DNA from: Crambe crambe
Lineage: Eukaryota; Porifera; Demospongiae; Poecilosclerida; Crambeidae
Reading direction: 5' to 3'
DNA: 64,000 nucleotides
Assembly: GCA_963924555.1 (NCBI GenBank)
Contig: OZ004588.1
Span: forward strand, 4,526,001 to 4,590,000
The number at the start of each line of letters is the position of its first letter. Position 1 is the stretch's first letter. The notes under the pieces were generated by a model that did no database searches, was not told the origin of the DNA, and worked only from the letters and a program-made list of their open reading frames with translations. The position numbers were made by a program, and so were the translations under genes. Of the stretch, positions 1 through 12,139 are shown piece after piece.

Positions 1-2938
1 AGATCTCCCATCAAACCTTCACCTCCCTATTATGTATACACATAAATTTGTGAATTAAAAAGATTTATAACCCCCCCCCCCCATCACCCATTAAATTATT
101 GTCACTCACTGGTTTAATTTGTTCTAGGTGATTTTCTAAGTATTCCTTCAATTGAGAATAGAGTTCAATCCCAACAAATTGAGCTCCTCCTTGATAAGGT
201 ATACATTAATGTACATTAATTAACACACATACTTAAATTATAATGAGTACAATTATATTTTAATGCAATCCTCTTCAATTCATTCATGCAGGACTGAAAC
301 TTTTGCTTGCCTTCAATAATATAAAAGTGGCAAGATAATTTCAAAACCAGTTTTATTAGAGTTGCCTAATAATTAGTAAAGCAAAATTATTCAAAAACAG
401 ATACAAAAAAAATTTACTTAAAACACCCCATATGAAAGCTGATGATCTATGTTCACCTGCTGTAGAATTAGTAGATGATCTTTTAACCCTTGATTTACTT
501 GCTCCAGATACCCCTTGTGATGGTTGATGGATGCTAGTACAATAGTTGTACACGTGGCTGACATATTCAATCAAAGAAAATACTTTTTCAGTTTATTATA
601 TTTTTATTTCTTGGCAACTGTGAATAAGTCAGAAAAAATAATTGATTCATATTCTTAGTAATTAAGTACACTCCAGATAAACTGCAGCTAGTAATGAAAA
701 TGCACTATTTTCCAGCATCCAGGTCCATGCCCCATTGACAAAACCTTTTAAAAAGCTCCTAACCTGCTAATTGTTTCAGTCATACATCAGGTCTTAGCCA
801 TTACATGTACGTATGGCCATGATTTTATATGGAGTATGTAAATGGGAATGATGCATACTGTTTTGATGACTCAAATACTAGTGTAAAGATCCTGATAAGA
901 TATGAAGTGTATATCGAATCCTTTGTGCTAGAGAGTGATTGAAAGCTCATGTCTAGGTATTATAGGTTTTATGTATGCACTGTATCATCATACTTGTATA
1001 TCTTGCACCTTCAAAAAGCCAAAAAATAATAATTAAATACCAAGCAGAAGAATAAATCATAAAGCATCATGAATATAATATACTCTGCTCTTATAAGCAT
1101 CTTAGTACTATCACAGAGCCAAAATATTATATGCCATCTTCTATTTCTCGACCATTGCTCAAAAACACTAACACCTCAGTCGTGCTGCTGTTATGCCATT
1201 TTCTTTTCACATCAGCGCCAGCAATGGTGACAACCCTTACAAAACATTTCAATAAAGAACTGGCTATGAATTATTGATAGAACAGTAATGACATAAATAA
1301 AAATAAGATCTTCAGTCTTCAGTAGCAACCTGCAAAAAAAATTCTATCAGTTCAAATGATGTACATGGCCAGTGCCGAGCAAACTTGTTCTAATTATATT
1401 TCTACTTGGTATGCAGTTGCCCTTAAAAAAGAACAAAAAAAAACACACACACATAGGTGGATGTCTAACAAAAGGATACGTGTATAATCCCATGTACCTC
1501 TTCTTAGGCATACTCTGTCTGCTGTAAATATGATGTATTCCACTAGATAAATCCTCCCAAATATCTCCCAGATTAACAGGTTTCATTCCATGAGGATTAT
1601 GAGAAACTCTGCTTTGTCGACCACTCATACTATAATATTGTGATATCAACAAAATGTTACAGGATCAATATAGAAAGAGTATACAAACACGGATTAGTGG
1701 AAGGATAAAGTTGAATGGGGTTGACTGATAGAACCCTGATTCCACTTCATCCCTGCATACCATTCAGCCTATGTTACTTTATCTATGTCATCCATTCATT
1801 TCTATATATACTATAATTAATTATTCTTTTTGTTTTAGACGAGAGAAACTATACTAAGTGATTCAGGTAACCATGTTGGGATCAGCTCAGGCCAGATAGC
1901 TATAGCTTGGACCATATTTTAAGTTCACCGCATTATGGAATTGGAAACAGCTCGTAATTTTCTCCAGGTTATTACCAGAAATCAATAGGAAGTTGATACT
2001 AAACCACATGTACAATGTAGATTCTTTAGAAACAGACAAACAGATCCTGATTCCCTCACGTGTTGTTGATATCTAGCTATGATATGGGCATACAAATAAC
2101 CAAAATATGCTGCCTGTTAAGCAATATTTTGGTGTGTTTCATCTTGTGTGGTATGGCTGCAATAGGTATACACACTATTTTCAATAACACATGGGCATGT
2201 AGTAACCGATTTCATTGCTGCTAAACGTTACCCATTATTTTATCTTCCTCTTCTAAGTAGAGATTCTGAGCCATATCTGAATTTTAATACCAACGACAAG
2301 GTCAATATTGCAGTACCATTTGCACAATTCTGACTTTAGCTCACCCACCTTTACAGGTTATATTTCTCTCTTCAGCAAAAAGCAATAACCCAGATGGTAT
2401 TCAAGGGCTAAGTATTAGCCCTATGGGCACACAAGATCTGGAACATGTTTAGTAGGCAGTAGGGCAGCACCTATCTCTGGAATCTTAGGGGTGATACAGA
2501 AATTGCCATCATATGCACGGAATTCTACTTGAAAGCTTTACAAAAGTTGATTGTATGTTACATAATTTTAGTTATGATGAGGGAGTGTATAGTGAATGAG
2601 CAAGAAGATAGATTCTTCTGTCTCACTCAGTATCATATCCAATTTCTGTGTCAAGAATTCTCAGCTAACCCTTCCACTATCATGATAGCAAGTTCTCATG
2701 TAATTAGTTCTCTCCAAAAGCTACTAAAAACATGAGAGATGTGCAACATCATAGAGACTTATTGTACCTAGAGTACAGTGATTTGTATAATGCTGTATCC
2801 AGAGGCATTCTCAGGAACTTCTACTGTAAAGCTGCTTTGTGTGAAGATTGGGAGTTGGTCATTGACTGGAATGAAAGTTATCTGAACGGCAGAGAATGAG
2901 CTGAAAACTGAGTCTTCAACTTGCAAATTAAATAAACT
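1..2938. other. AT-rich stretch, no gene recognised
   Basis: I see no convincing gene here. There is a poly-C run near 69-82 and several short reading frames (for example 356-574 minus, 1347-1652 minus, 2529-2735 plus) without recognisable motifs. The 2529-2735 frame has protein-like composition and is open for 68 codons, but I cannot assign it and no splice sites extend it convincingly. It could be a decayed exon or chance. The rest reads as intergenic or intronic sequence of an AT-rich animal genome. Confidence 0.5.
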
Positions 2939-3250
2939 TCAGGGGGGGGCTTCAAATTCATCTCCTTTGCCTTTAAAAGACTTGATGCCTCGGCACATAG
3001 TAGACTTGGCTAGGCGACACATGTCAATGAACTGATAGAAATCTTTGCAAGCATAGAAGTTATACTTCTCCACTAACCGCCTGGCACAGAAAATCATGTC
3101 ACTGCAGACATTATCACTTCTAAAGCCAGATTGTGAATCAGGTAACACTCTCTTAACCACAGTCTGCAGTCTTTGCTGTATGACCTCTGTGAATACCTTG
3201 CCCCCTACATCCAAAAAAAGTAATACCTCTCCAGTTGAAAAGTGGTAAGG
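2939..3250 (-). pseudogene. LINE reverse-transcriptase fragment
   Basis: Within a 244-codon minus frame (3673-2939), roughly residues 151-205 read like the fingers region of a non-LTR retrotransposon reverse transcriptase. There is a GKVF-x-x-VIQ-x-RLQ block followed by VLPDSQSGFR and a DMIF-x-ARRLVEK block. The catalytic YxDD region is absent and the frame ends shortly after this segment, so this is a fragment. The upstream part of the frame (3290-3673) is not recognised. The wording of these blocks differs from the LINE pieces at 4.9-8.9 kb, so it is probably another LINE family. Confidence 0.6.
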
Positions 3251-3699
3251 CTGGGGGGAAGCTGCCTGTGTTGTGGTGCAAACATGCAGGACCATGACGT
3301 TGACATTTAGTGTGAGGGGGGTGTCCTTCGGGAATGGAAGGATGCTCCTATTCCCAAGAAAGTGACTTATCCCTGTGTGACATCTTTCCCAATCCTTCAA
3401 GTATTTCATCCTCAGAAGGTGGTACACTGACCCTCTCGCCCCTACAGCAAACCTCTTCCTCACTGCTTCTTGACTGTATGACAAATCCTCAATTGACCAG
3501 TCTAGAATCAAGAAACCATCCACATGCACATCATAATCTGCACTTCCAAACTGCTTCATTTCGCGTGATACCCACCACACTCTGGACCAGAACATGGCCT
3601 TTGTATCATCAACAGCAACACCTTTATCACCTTGCCTGGACATGCCTGTAGCAATGCTACCATGTTCCAACAACTGACATTAGTTTCTGGGATCTCTGA

Positions 3700-4534
3700 T
3701 GATAACCACCACAACTATCACGTGAATTCAGCTCATTTTTAAATAAGATGACAACACTATAAGGCCACACCTCCTATATCAAAAATCCCCCTTTAATTAG
3801 TGCTAGAAATAAATCAACTATGGTGTAACTAGGCAGAAACCTGTAATCCCACGTAAAAATGTTCAGTTGATGATTTAGCTAGCTAATGATCTAGCTAGCT
3901 ATTATGTTATAACATAACATATAGCTATATATAACATATTGTGTACGATACACAAAGTGATTTCTGTAAACTGATCATGCCATTGTACTACATTCAGCTT
4001 CTTTTTTCTTTCTTTCTTTCTTTCTTTTTATAACCAGTTTTTAGCAGTATTAGAATCTTACAAGAAGTTCAGAATAATTATACTGGTTCATCTCTATGTC
4101 TTATTTTATATGTTGTATAATTGATGTGGGTATTACGAGTCAGTCGGGTTCACCACTTGATAAGAATCTACAAAAGTTGATAAGAAAACTTTCTTTTGAT
4201 CAAGTAAAATCATACCAGAAATGCCTTATTCACGGCTTTTGTGTAAATCATAGTATAATCATAACCAATCTGACACAGGGAAGCAATGATGCTACAAGAT
4301 GGAGTAAAAAATCATTTTGTAGGAATCTTAGCTATATTATCAATTCTTAGAGATAAATCAAGCCAGTGACTCATAATTCATACCTTGACTCGTAATACTC
4401 TCCTGAGTTAAGTCATGCAAGATCATGACTCATATCTACAAAATATATATTTATTGCTTTCTCAACACATAATCTATAACAATTTTCACCTAAGATAGTC
4501 CATTTCCAAGAAAAGAGCTACATAATATATCTAC
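3700..4534. other. AT-rich, no gene; TTTC microsatellite
   Basis: No gene recognised. A (CTTT)n microsatellite lies near 4003-4026 and the 3870-3940 stretch is rich in TAGCTAGC/TATAAC motifs. An 84-codon plus frame at 4096-4350 has no family signature and is probably chance. Confidence 0.4.
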
Positions 4535-4855
4535 CCCCCATTACCTTTTAAGCAAGGTCGCACAAATAGGTCTTGCTCTTTAGTTCATGCATGAAAAAAC
4601 ACAGTACATCACGTAGTTGAGTCACTCAATGGAGAGCACGGCATCACCAGCTATAAGATCTTAACAATCCTGGACAGAGTCTTCATCTTAGGAATTAAAT
4701 TTCAATATTTCTTTGCAGTATCATTTTGACCGTATACGATAATATAGCTATAGCAGGTACTCGATTTTGATTGTGTACAGTGGCGTCACGATGTGAAGTT
4801 GCTAGCTGCTTCCAGTTTGCGAAAAGAAGGCATGAAAGTTCTGTAGCTCCAATAT
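4535..4855. repeat. Dispersed repeat, copy A (partner at 24942-25293)
   Basis: This stretch aligns in direct orientation with 24942-25293. Shared blocks include CCTTTTAAGCAAGG, CATGCATGAAAAAACACAG, CAATATTTCTTTGCAGTAT and GCATGAAAGTTCTGTAGCT, in the same order with small indels. I see no terminal repeats or coding potential. The family is unassigned; it could be a decayed MITE or the 3' part of a larger element. Confidence 0.65.
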
Positions 4856-4879
4856 CCACTGGTGAGCATTTGAATGCAT

Positions 4880-5850
4880 GGCCTTTGGACCTCTAATGCA
4901 CTGGATGGCTGATCTTAGTAGTGCAATTGAGATTGTGAATTCATTGTCTGGCTGTATTGTTGGTCCCACTTGATGGATAGTTTAAAAGCCAGTGTTTTGT
5001 AGAAATTTGTGGCCTCCCTCGTAAAACCTCCACCAGCAGACAACACAGAGGGGTGAAAGAGTCGTGCTCAATTTCCCATACACATTCGTATGCTCTTTTC
5101 TTTTCCCTTTCATTTTTTTTTTTGTAGTGTGATATTTCTGTTTGATGCAGCATGTGGGTTAAATACCCTGACGTCGAAGTAAGTCCACTCAAATCTTCCA
5201 CATTTGAGGATATACCCAACCTTGCACCATCTGTGGTGATAGCTGTTCTTCCTTGTATCTCTTCCAAAGCTATCTCTTGTAGGTCAGGTTCAACTTCCAT
5301 GAGCAAGGTAGCAGTGATGTCCCATATTTCATTATGACGTATCATGGAGAATCGCCCTCGGAGACAAGACAACACATGCTGTACTGTGAATCTAGATCCA
5401 CAGACACAGCTGTTTGGAATGTTTGATGGGGTCCAGCCATATCTCAGTACCAAAGCATTGACAAAGGCTCTCTTGTGCAGAGTAAACCCAAATTCTTCTA
5501 GTTATCAGCCAGCTTGAAGACCCTCTCTCGCTTGCAAGTTCCATGGCTCTCAGGAGGGAGGGAGCCAAGTCTTTCTTCAGGCTGTTAGCTTCCTCCAACG
5601 CTTGCTCTTTTCTCTTCCGTTGTACTTCTGTCTTGGCAATCATCTGATTAGTAAGGGCCTGGTAGGAATAGGTGGTCTCATTGGACTCCAACTGCCGTAA
5701 GGGTGCTGTAACTTGCATGGAGGCATCAAAGTTGTCATCACTGTTCTTTGAAGGGTTGCTGATTCCAAGGCCACTCAGCCTTGATAGTAGTGCCATCAGT
5801 CTCCTCTCAGTATCATCTGGTGGTGGACGGCCTGCACCTTCCTACTTGAT
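4880..5850 (-). pseudogene. LINE ORF2 C-terminal part (thumb-distal to zinc knuckle)
   Basis: On the minus strand from about 5840 down to 4880 the translation reads in order: a GRPPPDDTERRL block, an ARLxGLGISNP-like block, an EKG/ERGSSSWL block, ALVLRYGW followed by CVCGxxFTVQHVLSC and IRHNEIWDITA, and a distal KKRAYE...EIEHDSFTPL block. This is the usual order downstream of the reverse transcriptase in one aquatic-invertebrate LINE family. Frameshifts break it into frames 5796-5392 and 5453-4941. The part that should precede it lies immediately to the right but on the opposite strand (5850-6650). Confidence 0.75.
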
Positions 5851-6650
5851 CCTGTGGGACTTGCCCCTTTTCTAGCTTGCAGGGTGATAGCCCTTGACAA
5901 GTGTCCTGGTGTTCGTCCTATTGGCATTGGTGACACAGCAAGATGCATCATTGCTAAAGGGGTTCTTGAAATCACTAGATTGGACATCCAGGATGCTGCA
6001 GGTTCAGTTCAGCTATGTGCAGGACAGATATCAGGCTGTTCATTCTCTGCAGGAAAATCTCCATCTATAGATGCTCGTTGATGCCTCCAATGCCTTCGAT
6101 TCTCTAATAGGATGTCAGCCCTACACAACATACGGCTATTCCGTCCATCCATTTCCAACATACTAATCAACTGCTATGGAACACCCACCAAGCTTTTTAT
6201 TGATGGTACTCCCGGAAGGGACCACACAGGGAGATCCCGTGTACACTCAATAAACTTACCACATCTGTCAACCAAACTTGGTATGCCGATGATGCAACTG
6301 CTACTGGAAAAATCACAAATTTACACTCTTGGTGGAAAAACCTGTCCAAGATGGGACCAAGCTGTGGATACCATGTGAACGCATCCAAAGACATGGCTGG
6401 TCACGAGTGAAGGACGGCCATACCTCAGGGCACCTTTAGGCACACCAGAATATGTTCACAGTATGTATCTGAGAAGGTAGTCAAGTGGTCTTGGAGCTAA
6501 AAAATATGCCATCACTCAACCACATGCTGCTTTTGCCACATAATTATACTCATGGACTGGTGGGTAAATGGTCATATCACCTGAACTATTCCATCAATTG
6601 GTAGCCATCTAAAAGTACTTGAAGATATTGTGAGAAGGGGGGCTCTTCTG
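5850..6650 (+). pseudogene. LINE reverse-transcriptase segment, inverted relative to its flanks
   Basis: Plus-strand translation in several frames gives RT landmarks in order: a LACRVIALDKCPGVRPIGIG block (5866 on), an AGSVQLCAGQ block, LVDASNAFDSL (about 6068-6100), LHNIRLFRP, EGTTQGDP, a WYADDA-equivalent that is damaged, a GRPYLRAPLGT block near 6415 and a QPHAAFA block near 6520. It is disrupted by stops and shifts. Its left edge meets the minus-strand LINE C-terminal part and its right edge meets the minus-strand N-terminal part of what looks like the same family. Confidence 0.75.
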
Positions 6651-6995
6651 GTGATCATTTCAGGACGGACTCGGGTAATGCAGGCTGACCAGTGGGATGC
6701 TTACTCGTGAGGATTTCCCTGGAATTTGGGTCAAGCTTGAAGTACACCACCACAACCTCTGTTGGTAAGGTCCAAGGCTGCATGGACATGAGGTTTGCAA
6801 AATTTTGAGCTAGTTTGCTGTTTTTCTTCACTTCCAACTTTGCTTGCCTTTGGTAGCCTGCTCTGAATTGTCCCTCCTTCTCTAAAGAGAGCCATCCATC
6901 CAAAGTTTCAGGTGTCTCTCCAAAAAGTTGCTCCTTGGCCTTTGATCTTTTGGTAGAACAATGGTGGTCATCAGGGCTATGGATTCCATGGCTGA
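6640..6995 (-). pseudogene. LINE region upstream of the reverse transcriptase
   Basis: The minus frame 6903-6655, extended to about 6995 in another frame, shows the module preceding RT in this LINE family: an RRLxLWxDGxL-like block, a KNSKLAQNFANLM block, a GGV-x-x-L region and ILTSKHPTGQP, followed in shifted frame by SPEEPPF. It is broken and lacks a start. Together with 5850-6650 and 4880-5850 it makes a minus-strand LINE whose central RT part is inverted. Confidence 0.65.
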
Positions 6996-7039
6996 ACCTG
7001 TGGCATACATTCTAGCAAGTTCAGCTACAAATGTAATAT

Positions 7040-8870
7040 TATATGCCATTCATATTTTTATGCCATTCTCTTTCACTTTTACCAAGAAAACTCTGCACTT
7101 CTCATGTTGAGCACAGTGGTATAGCACCTCTCCTAGCTAGCAGTTTGGTGGCCCTCAACAAGTCACCAGGTGTGAGACCAATTGGCATTGGTAAGGCAAA
7201 GGCTATGCTACTAATGCAGATATTCAAGATAATGTGGGTCCAAAACAACTATGTGCAGGCAAGATAGCAGATATTGAGGCTGGAGCAGTTCTTTTGGTGG
7301 ATGCTAGTAAGCATTCAATGCCCATAACAGGAAAATAGCATTACAGAATATTCAACATCTCTGTCCATCCATTGCAAAAGTTCTGATTAACACTTACAGA
7401 GAGCCAACTGAACTGTATGTTGATGATAAAGGGAACCACCCAAGGTGATCGTTTATCTATGCCTTTTTATGCCTTGGCCACCCTCCCTCTGATGAATGAG
7501 TTTGGATAAAGTGCTGAACATAACACAAGTGTGGGTATGTAGATGATGCAGCTGCTGCAGGAAATTTTTTTGAAATAAATCAAGAAATGAAGGGCTCGGC
7601 ATATGGGTACTATGTTCAATCCAAGAAAACTTGGCTAGTTAAGGAGGAGTACCTAGTAGAGCAAGCAAGAGACCTGTTCAAAGATACTCGGGTAATGATC
7701 ACCTCTCGTGGACAGCCATATCTGGGGGCTCACATTGGTTCAGACGAGTATGAAGCTGAGATGAATTTGTAGAAAGTAATCGAATGGAAAGATCAACTAG
7801 GAAGCTTGTCTGCCATTGCTGTAACAGCCACACAGTACCTTTGCTGCTTATATTCATGGCTTTGTTCACACCAGATACACTCCTCACATGTCAGATTATT
7901 TTCAAGAAATTGAGGATATTGTTCTCTTACCTGCCTGGAAAGGAAGGCCATCACCAAGTGACGCAGAGCATGAATTGTTTAGCTTACCGGCACGTTTAGG
8001 TGGAGCATAAGACTGCTAATATCAAGTCTAAAATTAGTGAACAATCAACTAGTGATGGAATTGGATCAAGAAAAGGGCAGCTCAAATTGGCTAACATCTT
8101 TGCCTCTACAGGAACATAATTTCATACTCTGGTATCAGGGCTCACAGTAACACTCTAGTATTGTCCGGACATGATTATCTAATAGCAATTTTAAGAGTAA
8201 AGCTATAATAGAAAAATTGGTCGGACAAAGGCAGAAAATGACCGGACGAATGAAGAAATTGACCGGAAAATGTCCTGTGACTGACTGTTATTGTGAGCCC
8301 TGCGGTATGGTTGGTTACCATCAAATTGTCCATCTAATTCTGTTTGTGGATCAAACTTCTTAATTGATCATGTCCGACTTTTCTTCCGTTTGACATAATG
8401 AGGCGCAAGATAGCTACTGTTGGATCATGGATGTCATAAGTATGATGTTCGTTTACAGCCACATTTGCAACCTATGATTGGAGAAACTTTAAATGGCGCC
8501 AGTGCTACAATAGAGGATGTTGCAAGACTCGATATTGCAGCGAACATGAACGCACAAAGATAGAGCAGAGAGTCAGAGAAGTGGAACACAGTAGCTAAAT
8601 TTACTCCGCTGGTCATATCTTTATCAGGAGGAGCAGGGAATGCAGCTACAGTGCTTGAAAAAGGTTAGCTTCAATGCTACCAGAGAAGTCCTACAGTACA
8701 ACCACTGGCATGGACAAGGTACAAATTGTCATTCGGCCTGCTGAGATCATCAATCCAATGTATTAGAGGGACACGCTCCTCTAGTGGAAAGACAACCACC
8801 AGATCTAGTTATCTCTGAGGCAAACATCATTGAAGCATAATTTTGTTTTCATCTCATCTTAATCATAGGT
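7040..8870 (+). pseudogene. Second decayed LINE copy, RT to C-terminus
   Basis: This plus-strand copy of the same LINE family contains CHSLSLL-x-RKLCTS and PLLASSLVALNKSPGVRPIGIG (7110-7190), a TTQGD block (about 7435), a damaged active-site region (about 7540), GQPYLGAHIGSDEY (7710-7755), a KVIEWKDQL block (about 7775), EKGSSNWLTSLP (8067-8105), then a MITE (8136-8302). It resumes with RYGWLPSN and CVCG-like SVCGS (8304-8360), an LQPMIGETLNGAS block (about 8465) and SFGLLRSSIQCIRG (about 8730-8775). Many stops and frameshifts are present. A purine-rich tail near 8975-8997 may mark its 3' end. Confidence 0.75.
8136..8302. mobile_element. hAT-like MITE inside the LINE copy
   Basis: The ends are CAGGGCTCACAGTAACA and the near-perfect inverse TGTTATTGTGAGCCCTG. 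The 167 bp interior contains several CCGGAC/GTCCGG-type blocks and no coding capacity. The LINE reading resumes directly on the far side, and the word GGTAT is present on both sides, consistent with a damaged target duplication. A second copy lies at 25724-25837. CAGGG ends are typical of hAT elements; the superfamily call is inference. Confidence 0.75.
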
Positions 8871-9006
8871 CTCATCTGATTTTGCTCTCTTTTTTTCACC
8901 AGGATCCTGTTTTACACTATGCTGTGCACACTATTTCCCCCCTTGTTGTTTGCCTTCAAAAATTACATACCAATTAGAAAGAAAAAAAAAAGTAATGTAA
9001 TCTAAA

Positions 9007-9452
9007 TTAGCCTGCACCCATCTTATTTTGCATTTGAAATTGCGTGCTATTGGGGCTGGTTTCTTCTAGCTAACTATGCTGTGCTCCTTCCTTCAGTGAG
9101 GATTTTCCTGGCATCTTGCTTGCATTCTAGGCTTGCTGCAGCCATGCATTCTCCGCTGGCCTAGGCTTACTGTATTCTCGCTTGTTTATATCTTTGCCAG
9201 CCTGCTGCAGTCGCAGTAGGTATTGACCTTTGAACCGTATTTCTCCTTTTCTTTCTTTCTCCCCTCATCTCTTTGTAACGTTGGACACTTAGAGCGTCAA
9301 AATTCATTGTTGAGTAAAGTGCATAACTAGAAACTCGAGTGGTGCGGCTCGATCCGCACTTCATTCCTTGCTTTTAATTTGCATGTTGCCACGAATGACA
9401 CGCATGAGCGTTACCAATTGACCACGTCATATGTCAGACGATCACGATATAG
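9007..9452 (-). mobile_element. Small non-autonomous Helitron-like element, copy 1
   Basis: Read on the minus strand, this element shares most of its length with 43901-44344 and 50394-50845. Its 3' end is GGGTGCAGG followed by CTAA and then a flanking T, matching a Helitron CTRR end inserted before T. Its 5' end (near 9452) is diverged compared with the TCTATATATT ends of the other two copies. A minus frame at 9364-9167 shares residues with the frame in copy 3 (VSSY, DALxVQRYKE), reflecting common descent. No Rep or helicase is encoded. Confidence 0.65.
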
Positions 9453-9525
9453 CCTCAAACCGCCTCTCTTTTCCTTTTTTTTTGGGGGGGGGGGGGGAAG
9501 AGAGCCTGGTATCCACTGTTTGCGC
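9452..9525. repeat. Fold-back low-complexity element with poly-G
   Basis: An AGCCTCAAACCGCCTCTCTTTTCC arm, a T-run and a 14-15 base G run, then an arm ending GAGAGCCTGGTATC. The arms are imperfect inverted copies and resemble the fold-back at 48272-48356, so it is a dispersed family. Confidence 0.45.
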
Positions 9526-9529
9526 ATGT

Positions 9530-10520
9530 GCCAGTTTTTCCGAATTCCGCTACATGATCGTCATAATTAATGGGTGCGGTTGAACAACTAGTATAATGCT
9601 GCATAGTTTTACTCGTGCTCCTACTGCTCTTTGGAGAAACTTGGCATTCCCGAAGAAGAAACAACGCACACTGCTGTCAAGGCAGTCTACGATGGGAAAG
9701 ATGTTTCTGTTTGTCTACTAAACTGGTTAAAGATCAGTTTTACCAGACTCTCCCCTTCATAATGATGGTGGTGAAAGCGTAGTACAGTACTGGTTGCCTC
9801 TCCACTACTTGCTCTGATCATAGATGTAGATATATGCTCTGATGATCGACCAACAATGTTTTGGCCAGTACTACCTCGCTCATCTGCCAGTCTTAGATCA
9901 GATAGCCTTCTCTTCTGTGCCCCTGAAGCCCTGATGCCCTAAAGGATCTAAGCATTCTCGAAATATGAGACTACAATCCACTTTGATCAGCTGAGAGCCT
10001 ATATGCTGTTGAAAACAATCTAGCTGCCTTCGCTCGCTCGCCTAACAAGATTAATTAGGGTATGTTCGTGAAACATCCAATCAATGAGCGAAGCTGATTG
10101 TACATCATTTGAACTTTAACTTAGGGCTAAGTAAATATTGCAGTGGTTGTGGCAGCTGCATATACAGGAGGCTGTATAATGCTTATCTTAAACACTTAGA
10201 AAGCCAAGTACCTACAATCCACTTAGCAAAATGCTGTAGAAAACAATAAGCTCTAGCAGTTTGTTCTAAGTGTAATGGTCATGTTTCATTTGTGGGGTCA
10301 AAGGTCAAATGAATGTTTGCACATGCGTATTATTAGCCGGTGGGCGGGCGCAATTTTTGACGTACAGGGTTTTCAGGTTGGTTGACAAGTAGAATTTGCA
10401 TATGTGCAAGATAAATTCAAGCGAGCACAATATACTGTCATATAAATGCAATGATCTTAAATTATGCGAGCACGATTTTAATTCTGCATAGTCGGCAAAT
10501 TTTGTGTAAATCAACCTAAA
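9530..10520. other. Non-coding, repeat-derived stretch
   Basis: No gene recognised. The 10150-10270 part resembles 14500-14625 in direct orientation (shared ACAGGAGGCT-TATAAT, TTAGAAAGCC, GTAGAAAACAATAA-like blocks). The 10300-10514 frame on the minus strand has no family signature. Confidence 0.4.
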
Positions 10521-10559
10521 ACCCCCTGTACTGGATTTTGCGAGCTTTTTGCATACATA

Positions 10560-11641
10560 TAAGAGGTTTTACGGGATTGGAAACGCCCAATGAACTGCAC
10601 AACCGTGGCGCGTTGACAGATGCGCACGCGCATGCAGCATTAATTATATTAATCGTTGTGAAAAGAGATCAATATTCACTCCTTTCAAGGCAGTTAAAGT
10701 GATATTCTGCCCTACAGCTCACAGAATAGTACAAGTAAGCTAAGGGGAAGGTATTGAAGAAGTGAAGAGTCAGAGAGTTGAAGTTGGAGAGTCTGAGGAA
10801 GGAAGTTATTAATTATTCATAACTTTTTTCCTTGTAATTATAACTATGAGTACCTATCATTGCTCATTATACATTAATTTTATGTGATTGATTTGAAAGA
10901 AAGGCCAGAATGACTTTTGGTATTAAAATTAGACATAAATTCATTATTATTATAGCTAGATAATTTTGCCCCAAAGTTATCCGCCAGTTTCTGCTCAGTT
11001 CTCCCATATCAACATTATTGCAATACTTCCAGCTTTTGGCTGTTGGGTTTTGACACCATCCACCTCAGGAATTCGGCTCAGTCAGCTGTCCTGTGGACCC
11101 TATGGATATTAGGGGGGAAATATAGTAAGCTTGCCATCTCCATAGGATGACTATTGTATAGAAAACGAATGCACCAATTCCATTTACTGTTCTATCCTTT
11201 CCCTGAAATAACTAATACAGTTTCAATATTGTTAATCTATTTATTGGGAGAGGGATTACAGTTTTAACACCCACTTGCAAATGCTAGAGACAATATATAT
11301 CAGCTAATACAAAAACCAACATTAAGCTAACGTTTACATGCATTTTGATAAGAAAATGGGCAACAGCAATTGATTCCATCAAGCGTGAGAGGGATTACAG
11401 TCCCATTAACCACTACAGTAGTATTTGTAGGAATAAACTCGAAAATCTGAGCTAAAATTTATTTCATACAATAAATCTATGCCCTAGTGTATTATAGTAT
11501 CATTGGCATAAGTCTTACCTCACGGATCTTGTCAGAACAGCAACTTTGACAAAAGTGCTATGTCATTCAGCTGTCAACGCGCCTCGGTTGTTAGTTGCTA
11601 ACGAGAGAACATGATCCGTTTCCAATCCCGTAAACCTCTTA
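10560..11641. mobile_element. 1.1 kb MITE-like element with TAAGAGGTTT ends
   Basis: The left end TAAGAGGTTTTACGGGATTG is mirrored at the right end (CAATCCCGTAAACCTCTTA), and the similarity continues inward through CCG(A/T)GGCGCGTTGACAG. TA dinucleotides flank both sides (10558-10559 and 11642-11643). No transposase frame is visible, so it is non-autonomous. Its right-hand 700 bp recurs inverted at 19048-19756, and an old interrupted copy lies at 56290-57620. Confidence 0.65.
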
Positions 11642-12139
11642 TATCTATGCTTCTTGCTACATACATTTAACCTACGGCGCATGCGCATTGAAGGCTGCGA
11701 TGTTTAATCGCTATATGCTACTTAGGCTTACTCCACGACCCATCCGCGGCAGATATGTCATGCTGCGAGCTATACTACATAAAAGCTTACAGTGGTCTTG
11801 AACTGAATGCTGAGTCTTCAACAATTGAAAAAACTGCGCATGCTCAGACAGTACATTAATAATTCAACGTTACAAAAAGCTCGCAAAATCCAGTACTGAG
11901 GTGTTAGGAAATCTTGGAACACGAGAAGTGCGAATGCTCAAGCGCATGTTCAAGCACATTGGTCACTAAGGCTCCAGATCGTTTCTCTGCTTACAATGGA
12001 CAGTATTTACAGCTGTGAACCAGGTAGGAGAAGAATTATAGTAAGGATATACATTGGAGAATAACTAACACCAGTCCTAACTGAGCCATCGTCGATTGTT
12101 TTGGTAACTATGCACAACTGCGCATGCGCTCACTACGGT

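Noticed and set aside
2529..2735. 68-codon plus frame as a real exon
   Set aside because: Composition is protein-like, but no family signature and no convincing partner exons were found; left unassigned.
4941..5453. 170-codon minus frame as a zinc-finger host gene
   Set aside because: Its CVCG...HVLSC and IRHNEI words are a LINE C-terminal knuckle and the flanks continue the LINE in other frames.
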